From positions 469,001 through 533,000 of the forward strand of contig CAJNDS010000813.1 in assembly GCA_905221605.1 (NCBI GenBank): a stretch of DNA of 64,000 nucleotides, in the 5' to 3' direction. A program made the position numbers and the translations under genes. The DNA comes from Symbiodinium natans (taxonomy: Eukaryota; Sar; Dinophyceae; Suessiales; Symbiodiniaceae). Positions 1 to 9,853 of this stretch are shown here, piece after piece; the first letter of the stretch is position 1, and each line of letters begins with the position of its first letter. Below the pieces are notes generated by a model, which searched no databases, was not told the DNA's origin, and saw only the letters and a program-made list of their open reading frames with translations.

Positions 1-120
1 TTCAGCCCTAAACTCCAAACAACCCTAAACCCCAGCCCCAAAACCTTTAACTTGAGGAAGGGTTTAGGATTTAGGGTTTGGGGTTTCAGGGTTTCAGGGT
101 TCCAGGGTCTGGGGTTGTAG

Positions 121-300
121 GTTTCAGGGAACCCTAAACCCTCAACCCTAAGCCCTAAGCCTTAAGCCCTAAGCCCTAAGCCCTAAGCCCTAAGCCCTAA
201 GCCCTAAGCCCTAAGCCCTAAACCCTAAGCCCTAAGCCCTAAACCCTAAACCCTAAACCCTACTCCCTAAACCCTAAACCCTAACCCTAAACCCCCTAAC
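121..300. repeat. CCCTAAG/CCCTAAA array
   Basis: Tandem heptamers, first CCCTAAG then CCCTAAA. The first 120 nt hold mixed TTTAGGG-like and degenerate units. Confidence 0.9.
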
Positions 301-317
301 CCCTTCGGGTTTTGAAG

Positions 318-400
318 AAATGTATGGGGGCCAAGGACTGGACCTACTGGGGCGTCGTGCTTTTCTTCGCCACCTTCTTCCTGGCAGCTGGGTCCAGCTG
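318..400 (+). CDS. Candidate exon with a membrane segment
   Basis: Unique island between telomere-like arrays. After gaag it reads KCMGAKDWTYWGVV and continues LFFATFFLAAGSS, a plausible transmembrane helix, up to a possible GT donor. It could be an early exon of the cyclase gene or of another gene. No homology recognised. Confidence 0.35.
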
Positions 401-419
401 GTTCCCTAAGCCCTAAGCC

Positions 420-690
420 CCAAACCCTAAAACCCTAAAACCCTAAAACCCTAAAACCCTAAAACCCTAAAACCCAAAAACCCAAAAACCCAAAAACCCT
501 AAAACCCTAAAACCCTAAAACCCTAAAACCCTAAAACCCTAAAACCCTAAAACCCTAAAACCCTAAAACCCTAAAACCCTAAAACCCTAAAACCCTAAAA
601 CCCTAAAACCCTAAAACCCTAAAACCCTAAAACCCTAAAACCCTAAAACCCTAAAACCCTAAAACCCTAAAACCCTAAACCCCCCAAACC
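420..690. repeat. CCCTAAAA octamer array
   Basis: About 33 copies of an 8-nt variant with one extra A, very uniform. Confidence 0.95.
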
Positions 691-1232
691 CTAAACCCCC
701 GACGTCCTAGACCCTAAGCTCCTTGGTTCAGGGCTCCGGGCCTCTTTGCAGGGGGGGGCACTCTGGGCTTCTTCTGGGATTTCAGGAGTTTAGGGTTTGG
801 GGGTAGGGGTTAGGGTTCAGGGTTGAGGGTTTAGGGGGTATTGTAGCCCAGAGAGGGGGTTTGGGGTAGAGAGCTGTGGGGTGGGGGTTCAGGGGTTTGT
901 GCTGCCTTAAGGTTTAAGGGGCTAGGATGTTTTAAGGTTCAGGCTTACAAAGCCCTAAACCCACGTAGATTGTAATTTAGATAAATATGTATACAATAAT
1001 AATAAAGCATTTCACATGATATTGCTACCCTAAACCCAAACCCTAAGCCCTAAACCCTAAACCCCAAACCCTAAACCCCAAACCCCAAACCCCAAACCCT
1101 AGACCCTAGAAGCTAAACCCGAACCCTAAACCCATTCAGGGTTTGGGGCTTAGGGGATGGGGGACACGTGGAATAGTTGGGAGACTTGGGACGCGAGCTT
1201 GTCAGCGCACAGTACCCAATCATCGCGGTCCA

Positions 1233-1445
1233 GGGGGACATGCCGTGGGCAACGAGATGGATGACAGCCTGCCGAGTCGCCAGGCCCTGGCGGCAATGAA
1301 CCTCTTACCATGGGAGCACACGTCACGCAGCAACATGAAGGACCTTTTGCCCGCTCAGGGTGGAGACTACCAAGAGAACATGGATCTGGGAGTTTTGCGC
1401 TTCAGACCTTCGGTGTTCGCCATCCCCTTGGACTTTCGAGGATTT
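1233..1445 (+). CDS. Candidate long exon of unknown function
   Basis: A 210-nt non-repetitive stretch open in the frame containing MNLLPWEHTSRSNMKDLL and later FRPSVFAIPLDFRGF. Composition is protein-like rather than repeat-like. Acceptor may be gtccag near 1,230. No known domain seen; boundaries are approximate. Confidence 0.35.
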
Positions 1446-1489
1446 CAGCCCTCAACCCTAAGACCCCTAGATCCTGAACTTGAAGATCC

Positions 1490-1690
1490 TCGTAAGACCC
1501 TAAGACCCTAAGACTCTAAGACCCGAAGACCCGAAGACCCGAAGACCCTAAGACTCTAAGACCCTAAGACCCTAAGACCCGAAGACCTAAGAACCTAGAC
1601 CCTAAGACCCTAAGACCCTAAGACCCGAACACCCTAATACCCCAAGACCCTACGTAAAAGCCAAAAGACCCCTAATCCGTAAGACCCTCG
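1490..1690. repeat. CCCTAAGA octamer array
   Basis: Units accctaag with sporadic accCGAAG changes. Confidence 0.85.
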
Positions 1691-1772
1691 ACCCCCGAAA
1701 CCTCGAGTTCCCCCATAGCTGTGAGTGGCATGCTTGCCGGACTGGCACATGGCTCCCCCATGCGCGCAAGGA

Positions 1773-2110
1773 ACCCTAAACCCTAAACCCTAAACCCTAA
1801 ACCCTAAACCCTAAACCCTAAACCCTAAACCCTAAACCCTAAACCCTAAACCCTTAACCCTTAACCCTTAACCCTTAACCCTTAACCCTTAACCCTTAAC
1901 CCTTAACCCTTAACCCTTAACCCTTAACCCTTAAACCCTAAACCCTAAACCCTAAATCCTAAACCCTAAACCCTAAACCCTAAACCTCAAATCCTAAACC
2001 CTAAACCCTAAACCCTAAGCCCTAAGCCCTAAGCCCTAAGCCCTAAGCCCTGAGCCCTATGCCCTAAGCCCTCAGCCCTAAGCCCTAAGCCTTGAACCCT
2101 GAACCCCTCA
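1773..2110. repeat. Blocks of CCCTAAA, CCCTTAA, CCCTAAG
   Basis: Three variants in successive homogeneous blocks, about 12 copies each. Confidence 0.95.
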
Positions 2111-2295
2111 AGCCTAACCCTAAACCTCTAACCCCGAAACCCCAAAGCCCCGACCCCAAAGTAAAGTTCTAAGAAATATTCAACATACCCCTCGGGCAGA
2201 CCCCTCAAAGGTAAAATCCTCCCATAGATTCCCTTTATATCATACTTTCATAGGTTGAAGGGGTATGGGTTTGGGGTATGGTGAGTTATTCTTAG

Positions 2296-2370
2296 AAAAG
2301 TGAGGCGGTGAACGTCTGGCCCCTCGGGATCTCATGCGACGAGCTGGCCAGCATGACCGAGGTACCGGAG
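2296..2370 (+). CDS. Candidate exon (SEAVNVWPLGISCDELASM)
   Basis: Twenty-five codons between cttag and GAG|GTTTGG, followed at once by TTTAGGG-type repeat. Same pattern as the proven exons, but no family match. Confidence 0.4.
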
Positions 2371-2918
2371 GTTTGGGGTTTAGGGAGCCACATGCTGCGG
2401 CGAGGAAGGGAGCCTCAGCGGCATGGCCACGGCCTGACAAACGGGGACCTTGTTTGGGGTTTAGGGTTTGGGGTTTAGGGTTTAGGGTTTAGCGTTTAGG
2501 GTTTAGGCTTTAGGGTTTAGGGTTCAGTTTTGAAGCATCAGGGTTTCCAGTTGAAGGTTTGTTAGGGTTCAGTGGATGCAAGGTATCTTTTTTAGCGCTT
2601 TTGAGTGAACCCTGAAACCTTACAAAGGGGAAGCAGGGGAAACTCTCGCTGCTCAGTGACCTGCCAGCAGAAAGCCGCGAGTGTTCAGGGTTTAGGGTTC
2701 GCTGAACGAAAAAACCACGATTACAAGGGTTTAGGGTTTAAAACAATTTATGCCCCAAAACCCTCTCAAGCAAGTTAGAGGGTTGTCAGGGTTTCCTAGG
2801 TAGGGTTTAGACCCGAAGCCTCCAACAACCCTAAGCCCTAAACCCGGAACCTAAACCCCAAACCCCAAAACCTAAACCTAAACCCTAAACCTTAAGCCCG
2901 AACACCATAGCCTGCCAG

Positions 2919-2975
2919 TTCTGCAATGAAGAGTCCATCCGGACGGCCAACCTCAAGAAGGACTGCACGCTGCAG
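2919..2975 (+). CDS. Candidate exon (FCNEESIRTANLKKDCTLQ)
   Basis: Nineteen codons after tgccag, with a GC donor (CAG|GCGACC). It can be joined in phase 0 to the exon at 3,053. No domain recognised. Confidence 0.45.
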
Positions 2976-3052
2976 GCGACCTCTGGGACTGTTCCTTTGC
3001 AGGGGGAGTGGCGACTACCCTAAACCCTAAACCCCAAACCCTAATCCCAGAG

Positions 3053-3130
3053 ATCCGCAAGCCCGACTTTAGGATTTCCTTTCCCGGCCAGGGCCACACA
3101 GCCTGCCAGATGCTGCAGCTGTGGATGCTG
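3053..3130 (+). CDS. Candidate exon (IRKPDFRISFPGQGHTACQM)
   Basis: Twenty-six codons after cagag, ending at a good GT donor (CTG|GTAATG). CCCTAAA-type repeat lies directly before it and TTTAGGG-type repeat after it. Unknown function. Confidence 0.45.
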
Positions 3131-3526
3131 GTAATGTCGCGTGCTTGAATCAACCCGGTTTAGGGTTTAGCGTTTAGGGTGTAGGGTTTAGGGTTTAGGG
3201 TGTAGGGTTTAGGCCCCAAACCCTTATATAAACCCCTCAACCTCAACCCCAACCCCCCGAACCAAAACCCCGGTTTGGGGTTTGGGGTTTAGGGTTTAGG
3301 GTTTGTGTTTTGGGGTTTGGGGTTTGGGGCTTGGGGTTTAGGGGGGTTTAGGGTTTAGGGTTTGGGGGCGTTGAGGGGGTGTTCAGCATTTGGGGTTCGG
3401 GGTTCGGGTCTAGGACTTAGGGTTTGGGGTTTCGCAGTTCCGGGTTCTGCCTTGGGAGAGTTTGCCGCGCCTGCTTTGGGGCGTTGGGGATCAGGCTGCA
3501 GGCCGTGGCTGTAACCTCAGACCGAA

Positions 3527-3690
3527 ACCCTAAACCCTAAACCCTAAACCCTAAACCCTAAACCCTAAACCCTAAACCCTACACCCTAAACCCTACACCC
3601 TAAACCCTAAAACCTAAACCCTAAACCCTAAACCCTAAACCCTAAACCCTAACCCTAAACCCTAAACCCTAAACCCTAAACCCTAAACCC
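3527..3690. repeat. CCCTAAA array
   Basis: About 22 copies with a few CCCTACA variants. Confidence 0.95.
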
Positions 3691-4500
3691 GGCCACAAGC
3701 CGAAGTTGACAAAAGACGACCAACTCCATGCAGCTTGGGGAGTCTCGGAAATTTGAGGCCTTTGAGGCCTTTTGAGGGCTTGGAGGGCTTTGAGGTTTCA
3801 GTGCTTCCAATGCTGTATTTTAAGGGCTCACCGGCGCTAACCCCTGAACCCTGCATAAACCTCTCATCCCTCATCCCTAAGCCTCCTATTCGGCAGAGGC
3901 GACCAGACGGCGAGGTTAGAGACCTCGTCAAGACGGAATGTCAAGCGCACGTGTGAACCTGAACAACATCCCCGCCCCCCCCCCCCCACCACAAAAAAAA
4001 CAAAACAAAAGCCCTGTACCCTCAACTCTTGGTTAGGGGGTCTTGCGGTTGGGGGTTTAGGGTTTCAAGTTCAACACCCTGTACCCTCAACTCTAAATTG
4101 GGGCTTACAGGTTAAGGATTTTTAGACTCCAATTTCAAGGGGGTCTCAGAATCCACCCTAAGTCCTGAGCCCTACACCCCCGGGCCGAAAGTTTCGACCC
4201 ACGGCACATGTTGAATGGCATGCAGACAGTGAAGGCTCCCGCGGAGTAGCGGAGTGCCGAGAAGTAGCGTTTGCCCTACGCCTGCTAGCGGAGAATTAAT
4301 ACCCCGTTTTGAAAAATATAATACTATAGAAGCTCCGGAGGAGGCCCCAGGCTCACTTGTGTCAGGAGTCTATGGGGAAGAGGGCGGGTCACAGGAGCCA
4401 GGACCCCTAGATGTCGGTGGGTCGAACTATTGGCTGGTGCAGTAAGCCCTAAGCCCTAAGCCCTAAGGCCTAAACCCTAAACCCTAAACCCTAAAACCAG

Positions 4501-4577
4501 GCCATACGTGCTGCCTCAGTTCGACTGTTGGTCCTACACCTTCGTGTGGCTGGCGGGGGGTCCCAGACAGGCTCAAG
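4501..4577 (+). CDS. Candidate exon, possibly membrane-spanning
   Basis: Island between CCCTAAA (before) and TTTAGGG (after). One frame reads PYVLPQFDCWSYTFVWLAG; the phase-0 frame is open too, so the frame is undecided. Acceptor accag|G, GT donor CAAG|GTGGGG. Confidence 0.4.
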
Positions 4578-4734
4578 GTGGGGAAGGGCTTCTTTTGGTT
4601 TAGGGTTTAGGGTTTAGGGTTTGGGGTTTGGGGTTTGGGGTTTGGGGTTTAGGGTTTAGGGTTTAGGGTTTAGGGTTTGGGCCAGCTCCAGAGTCCCAAG
4701 CTGAGAGTCTGAAAGGGCTTCTTAGGGTTTAGGG

Positions 4735-5100
4735 TTTAGGGGTTTTGGGGTTTTGGGGTAGGTTTTTGGGAGTGTTTGGGGTTTTGGGAGCTTAGGGGCT
4801 TTGGAGTTTTGGGAGTTTAGGGGTTTTGGGAGTGTTTGGGGTGTTTGGGGTTGCGGGGGGTTTTGGGGGTGTTTGGGGTTGTGGGTTTTTTTGGGGTTTT
4901 GGGGTCGTGGGGGTGTATGGGGTGTTTGGGGTGTATGGGGTGTTTGGGGTTTTGGGGCTTTGGGGTTTTGGGCTTTTGGGTGTTGGATTTTTGGGGTTTG
5001 GAGTTTGGGGTTTTGGGGTTTTGGGGTCTTGGGGTTTTGGGGCTTTGGGGTTTTGGGGTTGTGGGGTTTTGGGGTTTTGGGGCGGGGGTTGAGGGTCTAG
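4735..5100. repeat. TTTTGGGG / GTGTTTGGGG array
   Basis: G-rich tract of units such as ggggttttggggtttt and ggggtgtttggggtg. The unit TTTTGGGG is the telomere repeat of some ciliates; here it seems a local variant of the TTTAGGG repeat. All frames are open by composition only. Confidence 0.9.
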
Positions 5101-5304
5101 GGCCTGTGGCCAAAAGCTTTATTCCCCAAACTCCCTAGCAGTTTCGGGTTTCGGGTTTATCATGGGTTCCCCTACTAGCCCCTCTATACTAAGGTTCCCG
5201 CCATAATTCAGGCTGGTTAGGGATCATCGAAAAGGGTAGGGAGACCCATGAGTTCAAAGCCCTAAGCTCGAGCTCCTTGCTACCAAGCCACTTTCGCCGG
5301 TCTC

Positions 5305-5560
5305 CCCTAAACCCTAAGGCCCTAAGCCCTAAGCCCTAAGCCCTAAGCCCTAAGCCCCAAGCCCTAAGCCCTAAGCCCTAAGCCCTAAGCCCTAAACCCT
5401 AAGCCCTAAGCCCTAAGCCTTAAACCCTAAACCCTAAGCCCTAAGCCCTAAGCCCTAAACCCTAAGCCCTAAACCTGAAGCCCTAAACTCCAAACCCTAA
5501 GCCCTAAACCCTAAGCCCTAAACCTGAAGCCCTAAACTCCAAACCCTAAGCCCTGAACTC
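5305..5560. repeat. CCCTAAG array
   Basis: About 35 units, CCCTAAG dominant with interspersed CCCTAAA. Confidence 0.9.
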
Positions 5561-5591
5561 TCAATGAGGTTTTTATTTATACCGGCTGCAG

Positions 5592-5690
5592 CTGGGTGTA
5601 CGACGCGTTCTCCGGGGAGATGATTCACGAGGACCGCCGGGCAGACTCTAGTCTTCAGGCTCGAAGAACTTCTAGTGTTCGTAAGGGAGG
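5592..5690 (+). CDS. Candidate exon (WVYDAFSGEMIHEDRRAD)
   Basis: Ninety-nine nucleotides after ctgcag, continuing to a GT donor (GTTC|GTAAGG). Preceded by CCCTAAG repeats and followed by TTTAGGG repeats. Unknown function. Confidence 0.4.
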
Positions 5691-5699
5691 ATAAGGTTT

Positions 5700-5860
5700 T
5701 AGGGTTTAGGGTTCAAGGGTTCAGGATTCAGGGTTTCGGGGTTAGGTTTTTGGGTTTGGGTAGGGTTTAGGGCTTAGGGCTTAGGGCTTAGGGCTTAGGG
5801 TTTAGGGTTTAGGGTTTAGGGTTTAGGGTTTAGGGTTTAGGGTTTAGGGTTTAGGGGGTT
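5700..5860. repeat. TTTAGGG array
   Basis: G-strand repeats on + after the candidate exon at 5,592; begins with variants and GGGCTTA units. Confidence 0.9.
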
Positions 5861-6254
5861 CATGGGGGGTAGGTACCTAGGGAACCTTCGGGAAGCCTAG
5901 GGAGCCTTAGGGAGTATTGGGAAGTAATTATTAGGGAACCCCCCTCCCTTAAGAGCCCTATCAAGAACCCTCAACCTTGAACCCCACACCCTACATCCTA
6001 AAGCCCCTTGTCAAGGTTGAGGTTGAGGGGTTTAGGGACGGCCCAAACCACCAAACCCCAAACCTTGGGAGGATGATCTTCCGCTGCACTTCGTCTTGCT
6101 TGCCGCCGGGCGTGCAAGTAGTCACACTGTAAAGGTTGTTACTGTCGAACGAGGCCCCGATTTAGGACGCTCCCTTTCGGTCAGTTGCCTTTTAGGGTAT
6201 CATTTGCGTGTATATGCTGGGGTTCTACTAAACGCAGGTTTAAAAGGGTAGGGC

Positions 6255-6890
6255 CTTAACCTCTGAACCCTCAACCCTAAACCCTAAACCCTAAACCCTA
6301 AACCCTAAGCCCTAAACCCTAAACCCTAAACCCTAAACCCTAAACCCTAAACCCTAAACCCTAAACCCTACACCCTAAACCCTAAACGCTAAACCCTAAA
6401 CCCTAAACCCTAAACCCTAAACCCTAAACCCTAAACTGAACTCCTTGAGCCCTCAAACTCATCCTTCCAGCTCTGCCTTCGGAACCTTGAGCCATAGACC
6501 CCGAAACCTCCAAAGAAGCCCCCCCTCCAACCCCAACCCCTTGACCCCTAAACCCTAAACCCTCAACCCTAAACCCTAAACCCTAAACCCTCAACCCTCA
6601 ACCCTAAACCCTCAACCCTCAACCCTAAACCCTAAACCCGATGCCCTCCTCAAGTAGAAGGGGGTTTCGTCTTTCATCAACCCTAAGACCTGGGGACTTT
6701 TCCCTGCGAACAGTCCTAAATAGGGGATACAATAGGGGCTACCATGATCCCCACTAAGGACTGTTGGTTCAGGGGAACATCCCAACTAAGGCCCCTAAAA
6801 GCCGAAACCCCCTCTCTAAACCCTAAACCCCAAACCCCAAACCCTAAACCCTAAACCCTAAACCCTCACCCTAAACCCTAAACCCTAAAC
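6255..6890. repeat. CCCTAAA arrays with variants
   Basis: Three CCCTAAA/CCCTCAA blocks separated by short unique DNA and the family A element at 6,690. Confidence 0.9.
6690..6787. mobile_element. Inverted-repeat element, family A, copy 1
   Basis: Arms gaacagtcctaaatagggga and tccccactaaggactgttgg, with the outer end GGGGAACATCCCAACT. Non-autonomous, MITE or introner-like. Confidence 0.7.
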
Positions 6891-6900
6891 CCTAAACTAA

Positions 6901-7048
6901 GTGAGGGGTCGCTTCCGTCGAGCGACAGACCCCGAACGCTCGGCCGAGGGCCTTACAGCCCGAGCGCCCAAGCGAAAAGAGAAACGGAAAGGTGAGGGTT
7001 AAGCCTCACCGTCTGTCCTGGACAGGCCAACGGACATCGGCCTTTTTT
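6901..7048 (+). ncRNA. Candidate structured RNA with T-run end
   Basis: A unique 148-nt stretch between repeats. Successive hairpins: gtcgct/agcgac; a 7-bp stem cgctcgg/ccgagcg; a perfect 7-bp stem ggtgagg/cctcacc with loop gttaag; ctgtc/gacag; ggcc/ggcc; then TTTTTT at 7,043-7,048, as at a Pol III stop. No known RNA family was recognised; this could be chance structure in GC-rich DNA. Confidence 0.3.
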
Positions 7049-7304
7049 ACGACAACGTCAGTACTAGGCTAAGGGATGGCCGGCACCCAGACCACCTTTA
7101 GCGTAGCTAAAGTATAACCCCAAATCGTAACCCTTTGCCTCTGGAGGTCGGTTCAGGGTTTTGGGTTCAGGGTTTGTCGGGCCCCCCCCGCCGGGGGCCC
7201 CCTGGTCCCTGGTAGCTGGATTCCTGGACCAGGAGGCTGGCGAGGGGTCCAGGCAGGCTGGTTGCTCAATTTCGTGATTTTGGGGGCTTTTTCACATTTC
7301 CAAC

Positions 7305-7640
7305 CCGGGCCAAGGGCCCCCCGGGCCAAGGGCCCCCCGGGCCAAGGGCCCCGGGCCAAGGGCCCCCCGGGCCAAGGGCCCCCCAGGCCAAGGGCCCCCG
7401 GGCCAAGGGCCTCCCGGGCCAAGGGCCAAGGCCCCCCGGACCAAGGGCCCCCCGGCCTGGGGGACCCTTGCCTTGGCGGGGACCTATTGGCCGGGAAGCC
7501 CTTGACCCTTGCCCTTGGCCGGGGGCCCTTGGCCCGGGGGGCCCTTGGCCCTTGGCCCGGACCCGCTTGGCCCGGGGGGCCCTTGGCCCGGGGGGCCCTT
7601 TGGCCAAGGGCGCAGGCCAAGGGCCCCCCAAGCCAAGGGA
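7305..7640. repeat. GC-rich minisatellite with inverted halves
   Basis: Units gggccaagggccccc repeat on 7,305-7,460; from 7,490 to 7,610 the units are the complement (gggcccttggcccgg). The two halves could form a long hairpin. Open frames here come from composition. Confidence 0.85.
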
Positions 7641-7754
7641 GCCAAGGACTCAAGGACCGGCCAAGACCGTCAAGAACCCCCAACAATACGCCCCCTTGGC
7701 CTAACACCCTGCCAAGGGCCCCCCCAACCAGGGCTCGGCTAAGGGCCTAGGAAG

Positions 7755-8605
7755 CCCCCAAGAGGCGCCAAGAGCCACCAAAAGCTTCAAAAGCTTCAAA
7801 AGGCCCACTAAAAGAAGGGGGACCACAAGATTTGTCCGTGCCCACAATGAGAATATTGAAAACATTGCTTTTAGCCCCTGCCCGCCTTTTAGTATTGAAA
7901 TCGATGGCTCCCCCTAAATCAGCAAGGACCTCTACGGGCCCACGTGCCGAAGGCCCGAAAAGGACCGAAACTACCCCGAACCCCCGCCTAAACCCTGACA
8001 CCGCAAAACCCTACGACGGCCTTCAAGCAAATAAGGGCCTCTACGGGCCCTAACGTGCCGAAGGCCCGAAAAGGGCCGAGGCTACCCCGAACCCCAGCTT
8101 AAACCCTAACACCGCAAAACCCTCCGAAGGCCTTCAAGCAAATAAGGGCCTCTACGGGCCCTAACTTGCCGAAGGCCCGAAAAGGGCCGAGGCTACCCCG
8201 AACCCGAGCTTAAACCCTAGCGATTGAAAGACTCATTGGCGAAAAATTCATTAATAGGTTCCCTGACCTTTAAATGAATAAAGCCTCTACGGCCCCTGAC
8301 ACGCCGAAGGTCCGAACAAGGCCCCGAGAGACCCCAAGAGCCACCAAAATACTTCAAAAGGCTTCAAAAGGCCCCCTAAAAGAAGGGGGACCCCAGGATG
8401 CCCGTACCCGCAATGAAAAATGCGATTTTTTGGTAGTGAAATCGATGCTTAATTGAGGCCCTTAAAGAAGGGGAATCCAAAAGCAGACACAAAGGGTTTC
8501 CCTGACCTTCAAATAAATAAGGGCCTCTACGGGCCCTGACACGCCGAAGGCCCGAAAAGGGCCGAGGCTAGCCCCAACCCCAGCTTAAACCCTAACAGCG
8601 CAACT
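7755..8605. repeat. Composite tandem repeat, about 110-nt unit
   Basis: Units with gggcctctacgggccctaac and gccgaaggcccgaaaagggc start near 7,919, 8,026, 8,137, 8,264 and 8,508. A second module (ccaagagccaccaaaa to attgaaatcgatg) occurs at about 7,760-7,905 and 8,334-8,450. Confidence 0.8.
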
Positions 8606-8762
8606 TTAAAAACATCAAAGCAAGCATCAGAGCACAAGAAAGTAAATTCCATAAACCCTAAACCCTAATAGAGTATAGGTTGGGTGGCCGGGGTGGGTTG
8701 ACGGGCAACGCGAGCGCGCGGCCCGGGGTGTTTCACACCCGAGCGCGCGCCCTCCCCTGACA

Positions 8763-9345
8763 CACCCTAAACCCTAAACCCTAAACCCTAAACCCTAAAC
8801 CCTTAACCCTTAACCCTTAACCCTTAACCCTTAACCCTTAACCCTAAACCCTAAACCCTAAACCCTAAACCCTAAACCCTAAACCCTAAACCCTAAACCC
8901 TAAACCCTAAACCCTAAACCCTAAACCCTAAACCCTAACTAAACCCTACACCCTAAGCCCTAAACTCTAAACCCTAAAGCCTGAACCAGCCTTTTTTGGA
9001 ATCCAGAGCTTCGATCCCATCCGAGGGCGTCACCGCCTGCCTGGGCACGATGAAGACGCTGGGACTGCATGGGCTCCGCCTCCCGAACCCTAAACCCTAA
9101 ACCCTAAACCCTAAACCCTAAACCCTAAACCCTAAACCCTAAACCCTAAACCCTAAACCCTAAACCCTAAACCCTAAACCCTAAACCCTAAACCCTAAAC
9201 CCTAAACCCTAAACCCTAAACCCTAAACCCTAAACCCTAAACCCTAAACCCTAAACCCTAAACCCTAAACCCTAAACCCTAAACCCTAAACCCTAAACCC
9301 TAAACCCTAAACCCTGAACCCTAAACCCCAAACTCTAAACACTAA
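8763..9345. repeat. CCCTAAA arrays around the candidate exon at 9,007
   Basis: CCCTAAA, a CCCTTAA block at about 8,798-8,845, then CCCTAAA; and a further nearly perfect CCCTAAA run at 9,087-9,320 of about 33 copies. Confidence 0.95.
9007..9086 (+). CDS. Candidate exon (SIPSEGVTACLGTMKTLGL)
   Basis: Eighty-nt island between two CCCTAAA arrays, open in a protein-like frame. Acceptor atccagag. No clear donor and no family match. Confidence 0.3.
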
Positions 9346-9604
9346 ACCCCTAAATCCCAAACCTGAATGCCTGCAGGCCCCGAAGCCCCAAGACGCCGAT
9401 CAAAGCTTTTTTGCCTGTGTTCTGGGGGCATACAGGGTTTAGGCATTTAGGGTTTCGGGTTTAGGGTTTAGGGTTTAGGCATGTAGGAGCTGCAGGGTTT
9501 TGGGGGCACGCATCTCAGGAAGTACTTCCTGGAGAAGGCCGAGTGGGGCTTGAGGGCTGAGGCTTTGGGAGCTTTTCCTCAAACTCTCAACCCTAAATCC
9601 TAAA

Positions 9605-9685
9605 CACGAAGCCCAACCCCCAACCCCCAACCCCCAACCCCCAACCCCCCAACCCCCCAACCCCCCAACCCCCCAACCCCCAACC

Positions 9686-9717
<32 letters not shown>

Positions 9718-9780
9718 ACCCCTGAACCCTAAACCCTCAATCCCTCAATCCCTCAATCCCTCAATCCCTCGACCCTCATC
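9605..9780. repeat. CCCCCAA, CCCTCAA and CCCTCAAT arrays
   Basis: Three further variants in consecutive blocks. Confidence 0.85.
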
Positions 9781-9817
9781 CATGCCTCGAAGCCCTGAAG
9801 CCTCCGAATCTCCAAAG

Positions 9818-9853
9818 AGTGGCAAATGGAAGAAGTACGACAACCTTTGTGAG
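9818..9853 (+). CDS. Candidate cyclase-gene exon (SGKWKKYDNLCE)
   Basis: Twelve codons following aaag, ending GAG before a GA donor. It joins in phase 0 to the next exon at 10,775. The acceptor is followed by A rather than the usual G, so the start is uncertain. It is flanked by CCCTAAA-type repeats on both sides. Confidence 0.45.

Noticed and set aside
420-690. CRISPR-like array
   Set aside because: Units of 7-8 nt without spacers; these are telomere-like tandem repeats.
1-700. A true chromosome end
   Set aside because: The repeats are mixed in strand and variant and recur throughout the window, so they are interstitial.
4801-5138. Open frames of 90-100 codons on both strands
   Set aside because: They are translations of GGGTTTT-type repeats in all frames and have no protein character.
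7153-7750. Pro/Gly-rich frames up to 184 codons
   Set aside because: The DNA is a GGGCCAAGGGCCCC minisatellite; frames exist on both strands only because the repeat lacks stops.
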